21,880 nt of DNA, from the IMG/VR virus record IMGVR_UViG_3300020121_000330, positions 1-21,880 of that record. One strand, given 5' to 3'. A program made the translations under genes and the position numbers. How positions within the stretch are numbered: the stretch's first letter is position 1; every line of letters starts with the position of its first letter. The notes under the pieces are model-generated. The model saw nothing but the letters and a program-made list of their open reading frames with translations. It did not search any database and was not told the origin of the DNA. This DNA comes from a virus. This document shows, in pieces, positions 13,401 through 20,425 of this stretch.

Positions 13401-13999
13401 TCGAGCTCGCCGATCCCTTCACCCCCTATCCGATCTGGCAAAGCCCCGATTACCAGCCCGATCCCAACCCCGCGCCGCTTTACGCACGGGAAGACGAGGC
13501 GCTGCTCGCCCATTGCCGCACCGCGCTCAGCCGCCGCCAGGCCTCCTACCCGGCGATGATCGAGCGCGGCAGCATCGCCCCCGATCTCGCCGCCCGCGAC
13601 ATCGCCGCCTGGGAAGCGCTCGCCGCCGAATGGCTGTGGATCATCAGCGGCCAGGGCGAGCCGCCCCAGCGCCAGACCCTGCCCGATCGCGTCGCCGCGC
13701 TGGATCTCGCCAAGGTCCGCGTCGATCAGGAAATGGCCAAGGGCAACCGCAGCCACGATATCCGCCGCCAAAGCCATGTGATCGCCGCGCTACGCTGGCA
13801 CCTCGCCCGGTCAGGCGCCGACGGCGACCCGATGATTCACAGCTGCGCCCGCTTCAACCACGCCCACCGCGCCGAGATCGGCGCCCGCTTCTGCGGCACC
13901 TGCGAAAAATGGAACTTCAACCCCGAAACCCACGCCTGCAGCGATCCCGCCTGCGGCCTGCCCCGACACTCACCCGAAAAAACGGAGATGGCAGCATGA
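13397..13999 (+). CDS. Hypothetical protein with C-terminal zinc ribbon (200 aa)
   Basis: The start ATG overlaps the stop of the previous gene. The first 80 residues are Pro/Ala-rich with helices. Residues 85-140 look like a helical bundle (VAALDLAKVRVDQEMAKGNRS then RRQSHVIAALRWHL). The end has C166-x2-C169 and C181-x4-C186 in FCGTCEKWNFNPETHACSDPAC, a zinc ribbon. No family is recognised. It is the longest of the small-gene block and a coherent gene by codon use. Confidence 0.75.
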   Translation: MIELADPFTPYPIWQSPDYQPDPNPAPLYAREDEALLAHCRTALSRRQASYPAMIERGSIAPDLAARDIAAWEALAAEWLWIISGQGEPPQRQTLPDRVAALDLAKVRVDQEMAKGNRSHDIRRQSHVIAALRWHLARSGADGDPMIHSCARFNHAHRAEIGARFCGTCEKWNFNPETHACSDPACGLPRHSPEKTEMAA

Positions 14000-14124
14000 T
14001 CCCTTACGATAACAGCCGCGCCGCCCGCCTCGATCGCCTGTGCGAAGAACTTCTGGGCTGGCTCGCCACCGTGCCCATTCTGGCGGTCTTCTATCTCGCC
14101 CTGCGCTTCGGAGCCGCCCAGTGA
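13996..14124 (+). CDS. Small single-pass membrane protein (42 aa)
   Basis: ATG 13996 overlaps the previous stop (ATGA). The product has a charged N-terminus (about 17 residues) and one membrane helix at 19-36 (LLGWLATVPILAVFYLAL). GAGATGG precedes the start. It is followed by a second small membrane protein whose GTG start overlaps its stop. Function unknown. Confidence 0.65.
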   Translation: MIPYDNSRAARLDRLCEELLGWLATVPILAVFYLALRFGAAQ

Positions 14125-14303
14125 GCGCCTCGCAAGACCCGAGCGCCTGGCTCGCCCTGTCGCGGATCGCGCTGGTCATCATCGTCCTGGCGCTGGCCTG
14201 GCTCAACTGCCGGTCCGATCCCGAGCGCCCCTTCCCGCGCTTTCCGCTCGCCCTGTTCATCGCCGGCAGCATCGGCGCCGCCTTCGCGGTGCTCCATGGC
14301 TGA
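14121..14303 (+). CDS. Small two-pass membrane protein (60 aa)
   Basis: The GTG start overlaps the preceding stop (GTGA). Two membrane helices are visible at about 11-28 and 41-58, joined by a charged turn with SDPERP. A two-helix 60-residue protein is compatible with a small holin, but the place in the early operon rather than next to an endolysin argues against it. With the 42-residue neighbour it may form a membrane pair of unknown use. Confidence 0.66.
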   Translation: MSASQDPSAWLALSRIALVIIVLALAWLNCRSDPERPFPRFPLALFIAGSIGAAFAVLHG

Positions 14304-14670
14304 AACCCGCCCCCAGCACCGCGAGGCCTACGCGCGCTGCGTGCGCATGTGCGATGCCTACCGGCGCGGAGTCCCGGTCAAGGAAATAGCGGCCGATTTC
14401 GGGGTGCAGAACCCGGCGGTGTGGAAAGCGCTTCGTCGCGGCGGGGTGTTGCCGCCATACACACCCTCGACGACGGGGACGGGAGGACGCCCAAAAGGGG
14501 GCGGCATCCCAGGCTATACCGACACCCGTCTAGCCAAGAGCGCGGCGCATATCGCCAGGATCGAGGCCTCTCGGCCCGCCATTCCCGATTCCCGTGTCGA
14601 CCGCGACCCCTGCTTCATGTGTGGCGTGCGCGGCGACATTGGCTGCATCCACCGGAGCGCGCACCCATGA
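14296..14670 (+). CDS. HTH protein with C-terminal Cys cluster (124 aa)
   Basis: Residues 15-50 form a likely helix-turn-helix of the kind found in small phage regulators and resolvase C-termini (CDAYRRGVPVKEIAADFGVQNPAVWKALRRGG). A Gly/Pro/Thr-rich linker follows, and the end has C106-x2-C109 with C117 and H119. It overlaps the previous gene by eight bases. Base use is less C-biased than in the neighbours, so it may be a more recent arrival. A DNA-binding regulator is the best reading; the target is unknown. Confidence 0.72.
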   Translation: MAETRPQHREAYARCVRMCDAYRRGVPVKEIAADFGVQNPAVWKALRRGGVLPPYTPSTTGTGGRPKGGGIPGYTDTRLAKSAAHIARIEASRPAIPDSRVDRDPCFMCGVRGDIGCIHRSAHP

Positions 14671-14897
14671 AGCCCCCCGCCTCCCTGGCCGAGCAGCTGC
14701 GCCGCCACGCCGAAGTCTTCCAACTCGCGCTGCAACTCGGCCTCACCCCGCGCCAAGCCGAAGAAGAGCTCGAGCGCCGCGAAGCCCACGCCCGCTGGCA
14801 AGCCGGCCAGCACCGCCTCGCCGCCAAAATGCGCGGCGATCCCCCGCCGCCCAAGCCCCCGCCCACCGCCCCCGTCCAATGGTGGCAAAAAGACTGA
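14667..14897 (+). CDS. Small helical protein with Pro-rich tail (76 aa)
   Basis: The ATG overlaps the stop of the HTH gene. Residues 5-55 are strongly helical and charged (LAEQLRRHAEVFQLALQLGL then EEELERREAHARWQ), and the last 20 are Pro-rich ending in QWWQKD. No family is recognised. Codon use is the strong C bias of the rest of the phage. Confidence 0.65.
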   Translation: MKPPASLAEQLRRHAEVFQLALQLGLTPRQAEEELERREAHARWQAGQHRLAAKMRGDPPPPKPPPTAPVQWWQKD

Positions 14898-14924
14898 AAC
14901 CGACCTCAACAACAGGAATTCCGC

Positions 14925-15158
14925 ATGAAACCTGCCTCCCCGCTCCGCTCCGTCGCCCCCGCGCCCCGGCCCATGCCCACCGATCTGAAAATCCTGCGCT
15001 GCCAGCGCGGCTTCCTCGTCACCCTCAACAAATATGCCGACATCGGCACCATGTCCGACCTCTACGCCTTCGATCACATCACCGACCTCGCCATGTGGCT
15101 GATCGAAGAATTCACCCCCATCGTGGCCGCCGAGCCCGACGAAGGCGGTGCGGCATGA
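14925..15158 (+). CDS. Hypothetical protein (77 aa)
   Basis: ACAGGAAT provides a ribosome site before the ATG. The protein has a short Pro-rich start and a compact middle (LKILRCQRGFLVTLNKYADI, then DLYAFDHITDLAMWLIEEF), which looks like a small alpha/beta domain. No family is recognised. Its stop overlaps the next start (ATGA). Confidence 0.65.
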   Translation: MKPASPLRSVAPAPRPMPTDLKILRCQRGFLVTLNKYADIGTMSDLYAFDHITDLAMWLIEEFTPIVAAEPDEGGAA

Positions 15159-15403
15159 AGCGCGCTCCTTGGAAATGGTATGCCTGCATCGAAGGCGAGA
15201 GCGACGAATGCGGCTACGAATCCGATACACGCGACGAGGCAATAGCCAAGATCGCACAAGACTATGATCCCGGCACCGTGATCGAGGTGAAGGAGGCGCG
15301 CTTCTCGACGGCTCAGCGCTACGAGGGCCATGACTTGGTGCCGTTCATCGCAATTCGTAACGACGAAAAAGTGACGCTTGGCATGCGTGCGGTGCCGGCA
15401 TGA
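15155..15403 (+). CDS. Hypothetical protein (82 aa)
   Basis: The ATG overlaps the previous stop, and the stop overlaps the start of the ASCH gene. The sequence reads WKWYACIEGESDECGYESDT followed by RDEAIAKIAQDYDPGTVIEVKEAR and a short beta-like end, which suggests a small alpha/beta domain. Third-position base use is much more even than in the flanking genes, a sign of separate origin. No family is recognised. Confidence 0.7.
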   Translation: MKRAPWKWYACIEGESDECGYESDTRDEAIAKIAQDYDPGTVIEVKEARFSTAQRYEGHDLVPFIAIRNDEKVTLGMRAVPA

Positions 15404-15888
15404 AGGCGCTCACCATCTGGCAGCCATGGGCCAGCCTCATCATGCACGGCGCCAAACCCTACGAATTCCGCAGCTGGCGCCCGCCCGCCGCCCTGATCGG
15501 CCAGCGCATCGTCATCCACGCCGCCGCCAAACGCCCAGATTGGCACGAGTGCCGGGGATTATTCCAAGCACTTCAACAAGGCGGCGAGCGCGCGGCTGAA
15601 ACCTGCCTGCATGCCCAACTCGCGACATCGCTGCTTGGCGGGTGCCCGGATGAACTCCCCAGGGCCTGCGGCCTCGGTACCGCGATCGTCGGCGAACCCC
15701 GCCTCGGCACCGCTATTGCCGAAGAATTCGGAGTCCCCCGCGCCAACGACAGCGACCGCGATCAACACGCCAACTGGGGCTGGCCGCTCACCGACATCGA
15801 CGTCTGGCCAGAGCCGATTCCCATGCGCGGCATGCAGGGACTGTGGAACTGGCCAACCCCCGCCGACGTGATCGGCGGTGCGGCATGA
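15400..15888 (+). CDS. ASCH-domain protein (162 aa)
   Basis: The N-terminus has the ASCH pattern used by many phage proteins: KALTIWQPWASLIMHGAKPYEFRSWRPP, then GQRIVIHAAAKRP. The far end has GWPLTDIDVWPEPIPMRGMQGLWNW, again typical. ASCH domains resemble PUA folds and are thought to bind RNA or modified nucleotides; some cleave RNA or N4-acetylcytidine. Between the two motifs is an insert of about 50 residues in which LGTAI occurs twice. Its start overlaps the preceding stop. It lies in the same operon as the three DNA methyltransferases, so a link to modified nucleotides is plausible. Confidence 0.82.
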   Translation: MKALTIWQPWASLIMHGAKPYEFRSWRPPAALIGQRIVIHAAAKRPDWHECRGLFQALQQGGERAAETCLHAQLATSLLGGCPDELPRACGLGTAIVGEPRLGTAIAEEFGVPRANDSDRDQHANWGWPLTDIDVWPEPIPMRGMQGLWNWPTPADVIGGAA

Positions 15889-16235
15889 CCCAGATCGACC
15901 AATACACCCGCTGGCTTTGCGCCAAATGCGGCAATCCCGGTATCGATAGCTGGAACAAGGCTATGCACGACGGCGTGAACTATGGCGGCGAATATCCCAA
16001 CCCAGCCATCTTCGGAGACACCTGCCAATCCTGCGGCCAGCCCATCGTTGTTGCCTACTCGACGCCTGATACCGCCCCGATCGCGCTCTACGGCGCGCCA
16101 AAATGGGCAAGCGAAGCCGCCGACATGGACCGCATCGAAGCCGATCCTGCCTGCGGGGAAACCCTGCAAGCCAGCGATAAACGCGACGCCGACTGGAGCC
16201 ACGGTTGCTGCGCGCCAAAGGGGCCATTGCATTGA
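15885..16235 (+). CDS. Zinc-ribbon protein (116 aa)
   Basis: ATG 15885 overlaps the stop of the ASCH gene. Residues C12-x2-C15 and C47-x2-C50 form a zinc ribbon with a long loop (residues 16-46) containing GVNYGGEYPNP. The C-terminal half has no recognisable motif but includes three more Cys and ends in HGCCAPKGPLH. Base use is more even than in the oldest tail genes. Function unknown. Confidence 0.7.
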   Translation: MTQIDQYTRWLCAKCGNPGIDSWNKAMHDGVNYGGEYPNPAIFGDTCQSCGQPIVVAYSTPDTAPIALYGAPKWASEAADMDRIEADPACGETLQASDKRDADWSHGCCAPKGPLH

Positions 16236-16921
16236 CCGTCGCCCACATCGGCCCCGCCACCCTCTACCTCGGCGACGCCTACGCCATCCGCCCCACGCTC
16301 GGCTTCTTCGACGCCGACGTCATGGACCCGCCCTATGAGTTCAAGGCATCGGGCGGTGGCCAGTTCCGTGCAAGCCGCGTCACCCTCGATCAGATCGTCG
16401 AGGAAGGCCTCGACCAGGGCTTCGACCAATCCATCATCAACCCGCTGATGTGCGGCGCGGTGGTTGCGTTTTGCCACAACGACCAGCTGACCAAGCTCAT
16501 CCCCTATCTCGACGGCAGCTTTCACCGCTTCGCGCTTTGCGCCTGGCGCAAGCTCACCCCCATGCCCGTGGCAAACAAGCATTACAGGCCGGAGCTCGAG
16601 ATTTATCTCCATGCCTGGAACCGCGACTATCACCCGCGCGGCGAGCTCGCCGATCTGATGCGCATCGTCGAGTCCAGATCCAGAAAAGCCGCCGACTTCG
16701 GCCACCCCACCGTCAAGCCCGACATTGTCATGGACAAGATCCTGCGCAACGTCGCCGGCGAGACGATCTGCGACCCCTTCATGGGCACCGGCAGCACCGG
16801 CGTCGCCGCGATCCGCGCCGGCAAGCGCTTCACGGGCATCGAACACAACCCCACTCACTTCCAAACCGCCGTGTCGCGCATCAGCGCCGCCTGGGCGGAA
16901 ATGCAGGAAAAAGCAGCATGA
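16232..16921 (+). CDS. DNA N4/N6 methyltransferase (beta-type)
   Basis: The 229-aa enzyme has the amino-methyltransferase motif DPPY (residues 32-35) near the N-terminus and the AdoMet-binding motif DPFMGTGST at 181-189 near the C-terminus, preceded by HPTVKP. This order (catalytic first, AdoMet last) is the beta class of N4-cytosine/N6-adenine methyltransferases (N6_N4_Mtase). It would methylate phage DNA at an unknown site. The likely start is TTG 16232, which overlaps the previous stop and has a GGGG ribosome site nine bases ahead; TTG 16205 would add nine residues. The stop overlaps the start of the C5 methyltransferase. Confidence 0.85.
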   Translation: MTVAHIGPATLYLGDAYAIRPTLGFFDADVMDPPYEFKASGGGQFRASRVTLDQIVEEGLDQGFDQSIINPLMCGAVVAFCHNDQLTKLIPYLDGSFHRFALCAWRKLTPMPVANKHYRPELEIYLHAWNRDYHPRGELADLMRIVESRSRKAADFGHPTVKPDIVMDKILRNVAGETICDPFMGTGSTGVAAIRAGKRFTGIEHNPTHFQTAVSRISAAWAEMQEKAA

Positions 16922-18717
16922 ACGGTCTTTTCATCGACGGGTTCGCCGGCGGCGGCGGGGCATCCACGGGCATTGCCCAGGCGATCGGGCGCGAGGTCGA
17001 TATCGCCATCAACCATAGCCCGAGCGCGATCGCCATCCACAAAGCCAACCATCCCAGCGCGCAGCACTTCTGCCAGGATATCCGGGCGTTGTGGCCGTCT
17101 GCCGCTACGAAGCTGCGCCCGGTCGCTGGTGCGTGGTTTTCACCGGACTGCAAGGAATACAGCAAGGCGAAAGGTGCTCCGGTAAAGGATCGCCATATCC
17201 GCGCGCTCGCCAATGAGGTCACGGTCTGGCTGAAGGAGACGCGCCCGACGGTCGCCTACCTCGAGAACGTCGAGGAATTTGAGACCGCGGCGCCACTCGA
17301 CGTGGAGGGCATCCCGATCAAGGGGCTTGAGGGCAAGGCGTTCAAATCACTTGTGCGGCAATGGCGCGGGCTCGGTTTCCGGGTCCAATGGCGGGTTCTG
17401 CGTGCCTGCGATTATGGCGCACCGACGTCCCGCAAGCGGCTGTATGTCGTCATGCGCTGCGACGGCCTGCCGATCATCTGGCCGAAGCCGACGCACGCCC
17501 CGGCGAACGACAACCGCGTCATAGCCGGCAAGCTGCTGCCTTACCGAACCGCTGCCGAGTGCATTGACTGGTCTATCCCATGCCCGTCGATATTCGGTCG
17601 GAAAAAGGACTTGGCCGAGGCAACCAACCGGCGGATTGCCCACGGCGTCATGCGCTACGTGGTCAACGCCAAACGCGCTTTTGTCGTCAGCAATGATGGC
17701 GTCCTGGCGTCGCATATCACCAAGTTCCACAGCGGCAGCGTCGGATCGTCGATGGATCGCGAGATGCCGACGGTCACGTCGAATGGCAATCCGAGCCGCC
17801 CGGCCGGCGCCACGCCGCTCGGTCGCGTGGATGCGGTGCTCGCTCCATTTGTTACTTACGGCCAGCACGGCGGCGCGAGCCGCGCGGTCGATGACCCGCA
17901 CCACACAATTGCGGCGTCGAAGAAAGACACGAATGGAATTGCCGCAGCGACGCTGGTCGAGGCGCCATTCATCGATCGCCAGTTCGGGAACTCAATGCCG
18001 TCCTCGATCGGTGAGCCGATCGGATCGACGACAGCGGGCGGTGGCGGGAAGAGCGCGAAGGTCAGTGCGTTCCTTACGACGTTCAATGGCAGCAATACCA
18101 CCGGCGGAGGAGGAGACGCTCAGCAGCCGCTCAAGACGGCTCGCGCCGGCGGTCAGCACCATGGCATCGTCTGCGCTCATATCGAGCAAGCCAACGGAGG
18201 CCCGCGAAACGTCAACGCGGCCGGGCAGGATGTGCGGCGCCCGTTGTCAACGGTCACCAGGACCGGATCGCAACAGCGCCTGGTGGAGACAACGCTGCTC
18301 GAAGAAGGCGAGCTGTCAACCGAAATGATGGAGCGCGCCACCTTGGTCGCGGCGTTCCTGGTCAAATACTATGGCGAGGGTGGCCAGACCCAGGCAGTCG
18401 ATGCGCCGATAGACGTCATCACCACGAAGGCGCGCTATGCCGTCGTAACCGTCACGATCGACGCGGTGACCTATATCATCGTCGATATCGGCCTACGCAT
18501 GCTCAAGCCGCGCGAGCTGGCCCGCGCGCAGGGCTTTCCCGACAATTACATCCTCGATCCAGTCGTGCGGAAGATGCTGCGCGGCAAGTGGGTCGATAGC
18601 CCGCTCACCATCGCCGAGCAGATATCCGCAATTGGCAACAGCGTCTGCCCACCGGTCGCCCGCGCCCTGGTCGCGGCAAATCAGCCTCGTGAAATTGATC
18701 TGAGGATCGCCGCATGA
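16918..18717 (+). CDS. dcm: DNA cytosine-5 methyltransferase with tandem-repeat region
   Basis: This 599-aa enzyme has C5 methyltransferase motif I (FIDGFAGGGGAS, 5-16), the catalytic loop SPDC (Cys78; here PDC rather than the usual PCQ, as in many phage enzymes), ENV (116-118), the CDYGAPTSRKRLYVV segment, and motif X (AIGNSVCPPVARAL) near the end. About residues 255-530 form a long target-recognition region. It holds at least six degenerate copies of a roughly 40-residue unit whose core reads like PLSTVTRTGSQQRLV. Such tandem units may contact DNA several times. Base use is clearly less C-biased than in the tail genes, so the gene was probably acquired separately. The start overlaps the previous stop and the next gene overlaps its end. 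Confidence 0.9.
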   Translation: MNGLFIDGFAGGGGASTGIAQAIGREVDIAINHSPSAIAIHKANHPSAQHFCQDIRALWPSAATKLRPVAGAWFSPDCKEYSKAKGAPVKDRHIRALANEVTVWLKETRPTVAYLENVEEFETAAPLDVEGIPIKGLEGKAFKSLVRQWRGLGFRVQWRVLRACDYGAPTSRKRLYVVMRCDGLPIIWPKPTHAPANDNRVIAGKLLPYRTAAECIDWSIPCPSIFGRKKDLAEATNRRIAHGVMRYVVNAKRAFVVSNDGVLASHITKFHSGSVGSSMDREMPTVTSNGNPSRPAGATPLGRVDAVLAPFVTYGQHGGASRAVDDPHHTIAASKKDTNGIAAATLVEAPFIDRQFGNSMPSSIGEPIGSTTAGGGGKSAKVSAFLTTFNGSNTTGGGGDAQQPLKTARAGGQHHGIVCAHIEQANGGPRNVNAAGQDVRRPLSTVTRTGSQQRLVETTLLEEGELSTEMMERATLVAAFLVKYYGEGGQTQAVDAPIDVITTKARYAVVTVTIDAVTYIIVDIGLRMLKPRELARAQGFPDNYILDPVVRKMLRGKWVDSPLTIAEQISAIGNSVCPPVARALVAANQPREIDLRIAA

Positions 18718-19286
18718 CAGAGCCTGTCGATCTTTTCGGCAAACCCATCATCGAGCGGCGCGCCGAATTCGACGGCGCCAACCGTCTCAAACTGATTCGC
18801 CGATGGGGACCAGGGCCGATCGCATGCGTAATCGGCCATAACCCATCCGATGCCGATGGCACGAAGGAAGATCCTACTTCACGCTGGTGGAACGCTTGGT
18901 TTCAGCTTTTCGGATTCGGCGGGTATGTCGCGGTCAATCTCTACCCATGGTGCAGCGCAGATCCGCATAAGGTCTACCATATCGTCGCGGAAATCGAGGG
19001 CGGCGTGAATTGGGGCGCTCGCGATGAACTCTATTACACCAATCTTGATCAGGCACTGGTGGCCGAGGCGAAGCGCGCTTCGCAGGTTTTCGTCTGTTGG
19101 GGCGGCATCGCGCGCGATTCGGACTGGATCGAGCACGTTATCGAGGAAATCCATTCCGGCGTTGCTCCCTACCCTGATCTTTGGTGCTGGGGAAAGACCG
19201 CGCACGGCGCACCAAAACACCCCATGGCGCGCGGCGCCCATCGCATCGCGCGCGATCAGGCGCCGATCCTTTGGCGCGCAGCGTGA
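18714..19286 (+). CDS. DUF1643 domain protein (190 aa)
   Basis: The protein matches DUF1643 in all main positions: RLKLIRRWGPGPIACVIGHN followed by PSDAD, DPTSRWWNAW, GGYVAVNLYPW, then VFVCWGG and the C-terminal LWCWGKTAHGAPKHPMARG. The function of DUF1643 is unknown. It is often found in phages, and here it is placed between two DNA methyltransferases with overlapping starts and stops on both sides, so a link to DNA modification is a reasonable inference. Its base use is like that of dcm, suggesting a shared history. Confidence 0.85.
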   Translation: MTEPVDLFGKPIIERRAEFDGANRLKLIRRWGPGPIACVIGHNPSDADGTKEDPTSRWWNAWFQLFGFGGYVAVNLYPWCSADPHKVYHIVAEIEGGVNWGARDELYYTNLDQALVAEAKRASQVFVCWGGIARDSDWIEHVIEEIHSGVAPYPDLWCWGKTAHGAPKHPMARGAHRIARDQAPILWRAA

Positions 19287-20140
19287 CTGCGCCCAACCGC
19301 CCAATCCTGCGCTGGCACGGCGGCAAATGGCTGCTCGCGCCGTGGATCCTCGGCCATTTCCCCGCGCACCGGGTCTATGTCGAGCCGTTCGGGGGCGCCT
19401 GGTCCGTCGGTTTTCAAAAGCCGCGCAGCTACGCCGAAATCTGGAACGATCTCGACGACGAACTGTGGAACCTGTTCCGCGTGCTGAAGGATCCCGCACG
19501 ATCGACCCGCCTGCTCGAGCTCATCACTTTGACGCCGTTTTCGCGCACCGAATTCGAGGAAGCCTATCGCCCATCCCGCAACCAGGTCGAGCGCGCGCGC
19601 CGCTTGCTGGTGCGATCATTCATGGGCTTCGGCAGCGACGGCGCCAGCGGCATCTATCGCACCGGTTTCCGCGCAAACTCTAATCGCGCGGGGACGACGC
19701 CGGCGCACAATTGGGCCAACCTACCCGCAGCGATCGCGGCCGTGATCAATCGCTTGGCCGGTGTCGTGATCGAGCGCCGGCCGGCGCTGCAAGTGATGGC
19801 CACCCACGACAATCCCGATACCCTGCATTTCGTCGATCCACCCTATCTCCACTCGACACGATCGCGGGCGCACCGCCGCTCCGACAACGGCGGCGTCTAC
19901 CGGCACGAACTGACCGAAGAGATGCATGTAGAGATGCTGGCGGCGCTGCAGGAACTATCCGGCATGGTGGTGCTCTGCGGCTACCCGTCAGAGCTTTACG
20001 ATGACACGCTCGGCAGCTGGCACCGCATCGAGCGCAAGGCCTTCGCCGATGGCGCGCTGGAACGCACCGAATGCCTCTGGATCAACCCGGCCGCCCTCGA
20101 TCGCCTCGGCGCCGGTCCACTGTTCGGAGCTGCTGCATGA
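19283..20140 (+). CDS. dam: D12-class DNA adenine methyltransferase (Dam-like)
   Basis: The 285-aa enzyme shows the alpha-class D12 motif order: LRWHGGKW with the AdoMet-binding G-G-K at 13-15, YVEPFGGAWSVGF (32-44), NDLDDELWNLFRVLKD, then the catalytic DPPY (185-188) in HFVDPPYLHSTR. It would methylate adenine, perhaps in GATC, to shield phage DNA or time replication. The GTG start overlaps the DUF1643 stop. The length is normal for Dam-like enzymes (about 270 aa). Confidence 0.9.
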   Translation: MTAPNRPILRWHGGKWLLAPWILGHFPAHRVYVEPFGGAWSVGFQKPRSYAEIWNDLDDELWNLFRVLKDPARSTRLLELITLTPFSRTEFEEAYRPSRNQVERARRLLVRSFMGFGSDGASGIYRTGFRANSNRAGTTPAHNWANLPAAIAAVINRLAGVVIERRPALQVMATHDNPDTLHFVDPPYLHSTRSRAHRRSDNGGVYRHELTEEMHVEMLAALQELSGMVVLCGYPSELYDDTLGSWHRIERKAFADGALERTECLWINPAALDRLGAGPLFGAAA

Positions 20141-20421
20141 CAGCGCCCCTCCTCCTGACCGAACCCGAAGCCGCAGCCCTGCTGCAGGTGTGCGAACGCA
20201 CCCTGCGCAAGGCGCGGCAGGCCGGCCAGCTGCATTACGTATTGTTCGGAAGAGCAGTGCGCTACACGATGGACGATCTCGAATCATACATCGCCACCCT
20301 CCGCCAGGTGCAGCCGCCATGCCTTCCGCAAATCACTCCGAAACCGGCCGGAACCCCGCGCAAGCGCCGCTTGGCCAGCGCCGAAATCATCCCCTTCCGC
20401 GAACGCCAGCGCCGCGGCTAA
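20137..20421 (+). CDS. xis: Excisionase-like HTH protein (94 aa)
   Basis: Residues 6-55 (LLTEPEAAALLQVCERTLRK through FGRAVRYTMDDLESYI) form an HTH_17/MerR-type winged helix seen in phage excisionases. A basic, Pro-rich tail of about 35 residues follows. It stands just before the integrase in the same direction, and its ATG overlaps the stop of dam. The likely job is to bind the attachment arms and direct excision. Confidence 0.78.
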   Translation: MTAPLLLTEPEAAALLQVCERTLRKARQAGQLHYVLFGRAVRYTMDDLESYIATLRQVQPPCLPQITPKPAGTPRKRRLASAEIIPFRERQRRG

Positions 20422-20425
20422 GCCA

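Noticed and set aside
14121-14303. Holin call for the two-helix 60-aa protein
   Set aside because: No endolysin or spanin is near, and it lies in the early operon; membrane topology alone is not enough.
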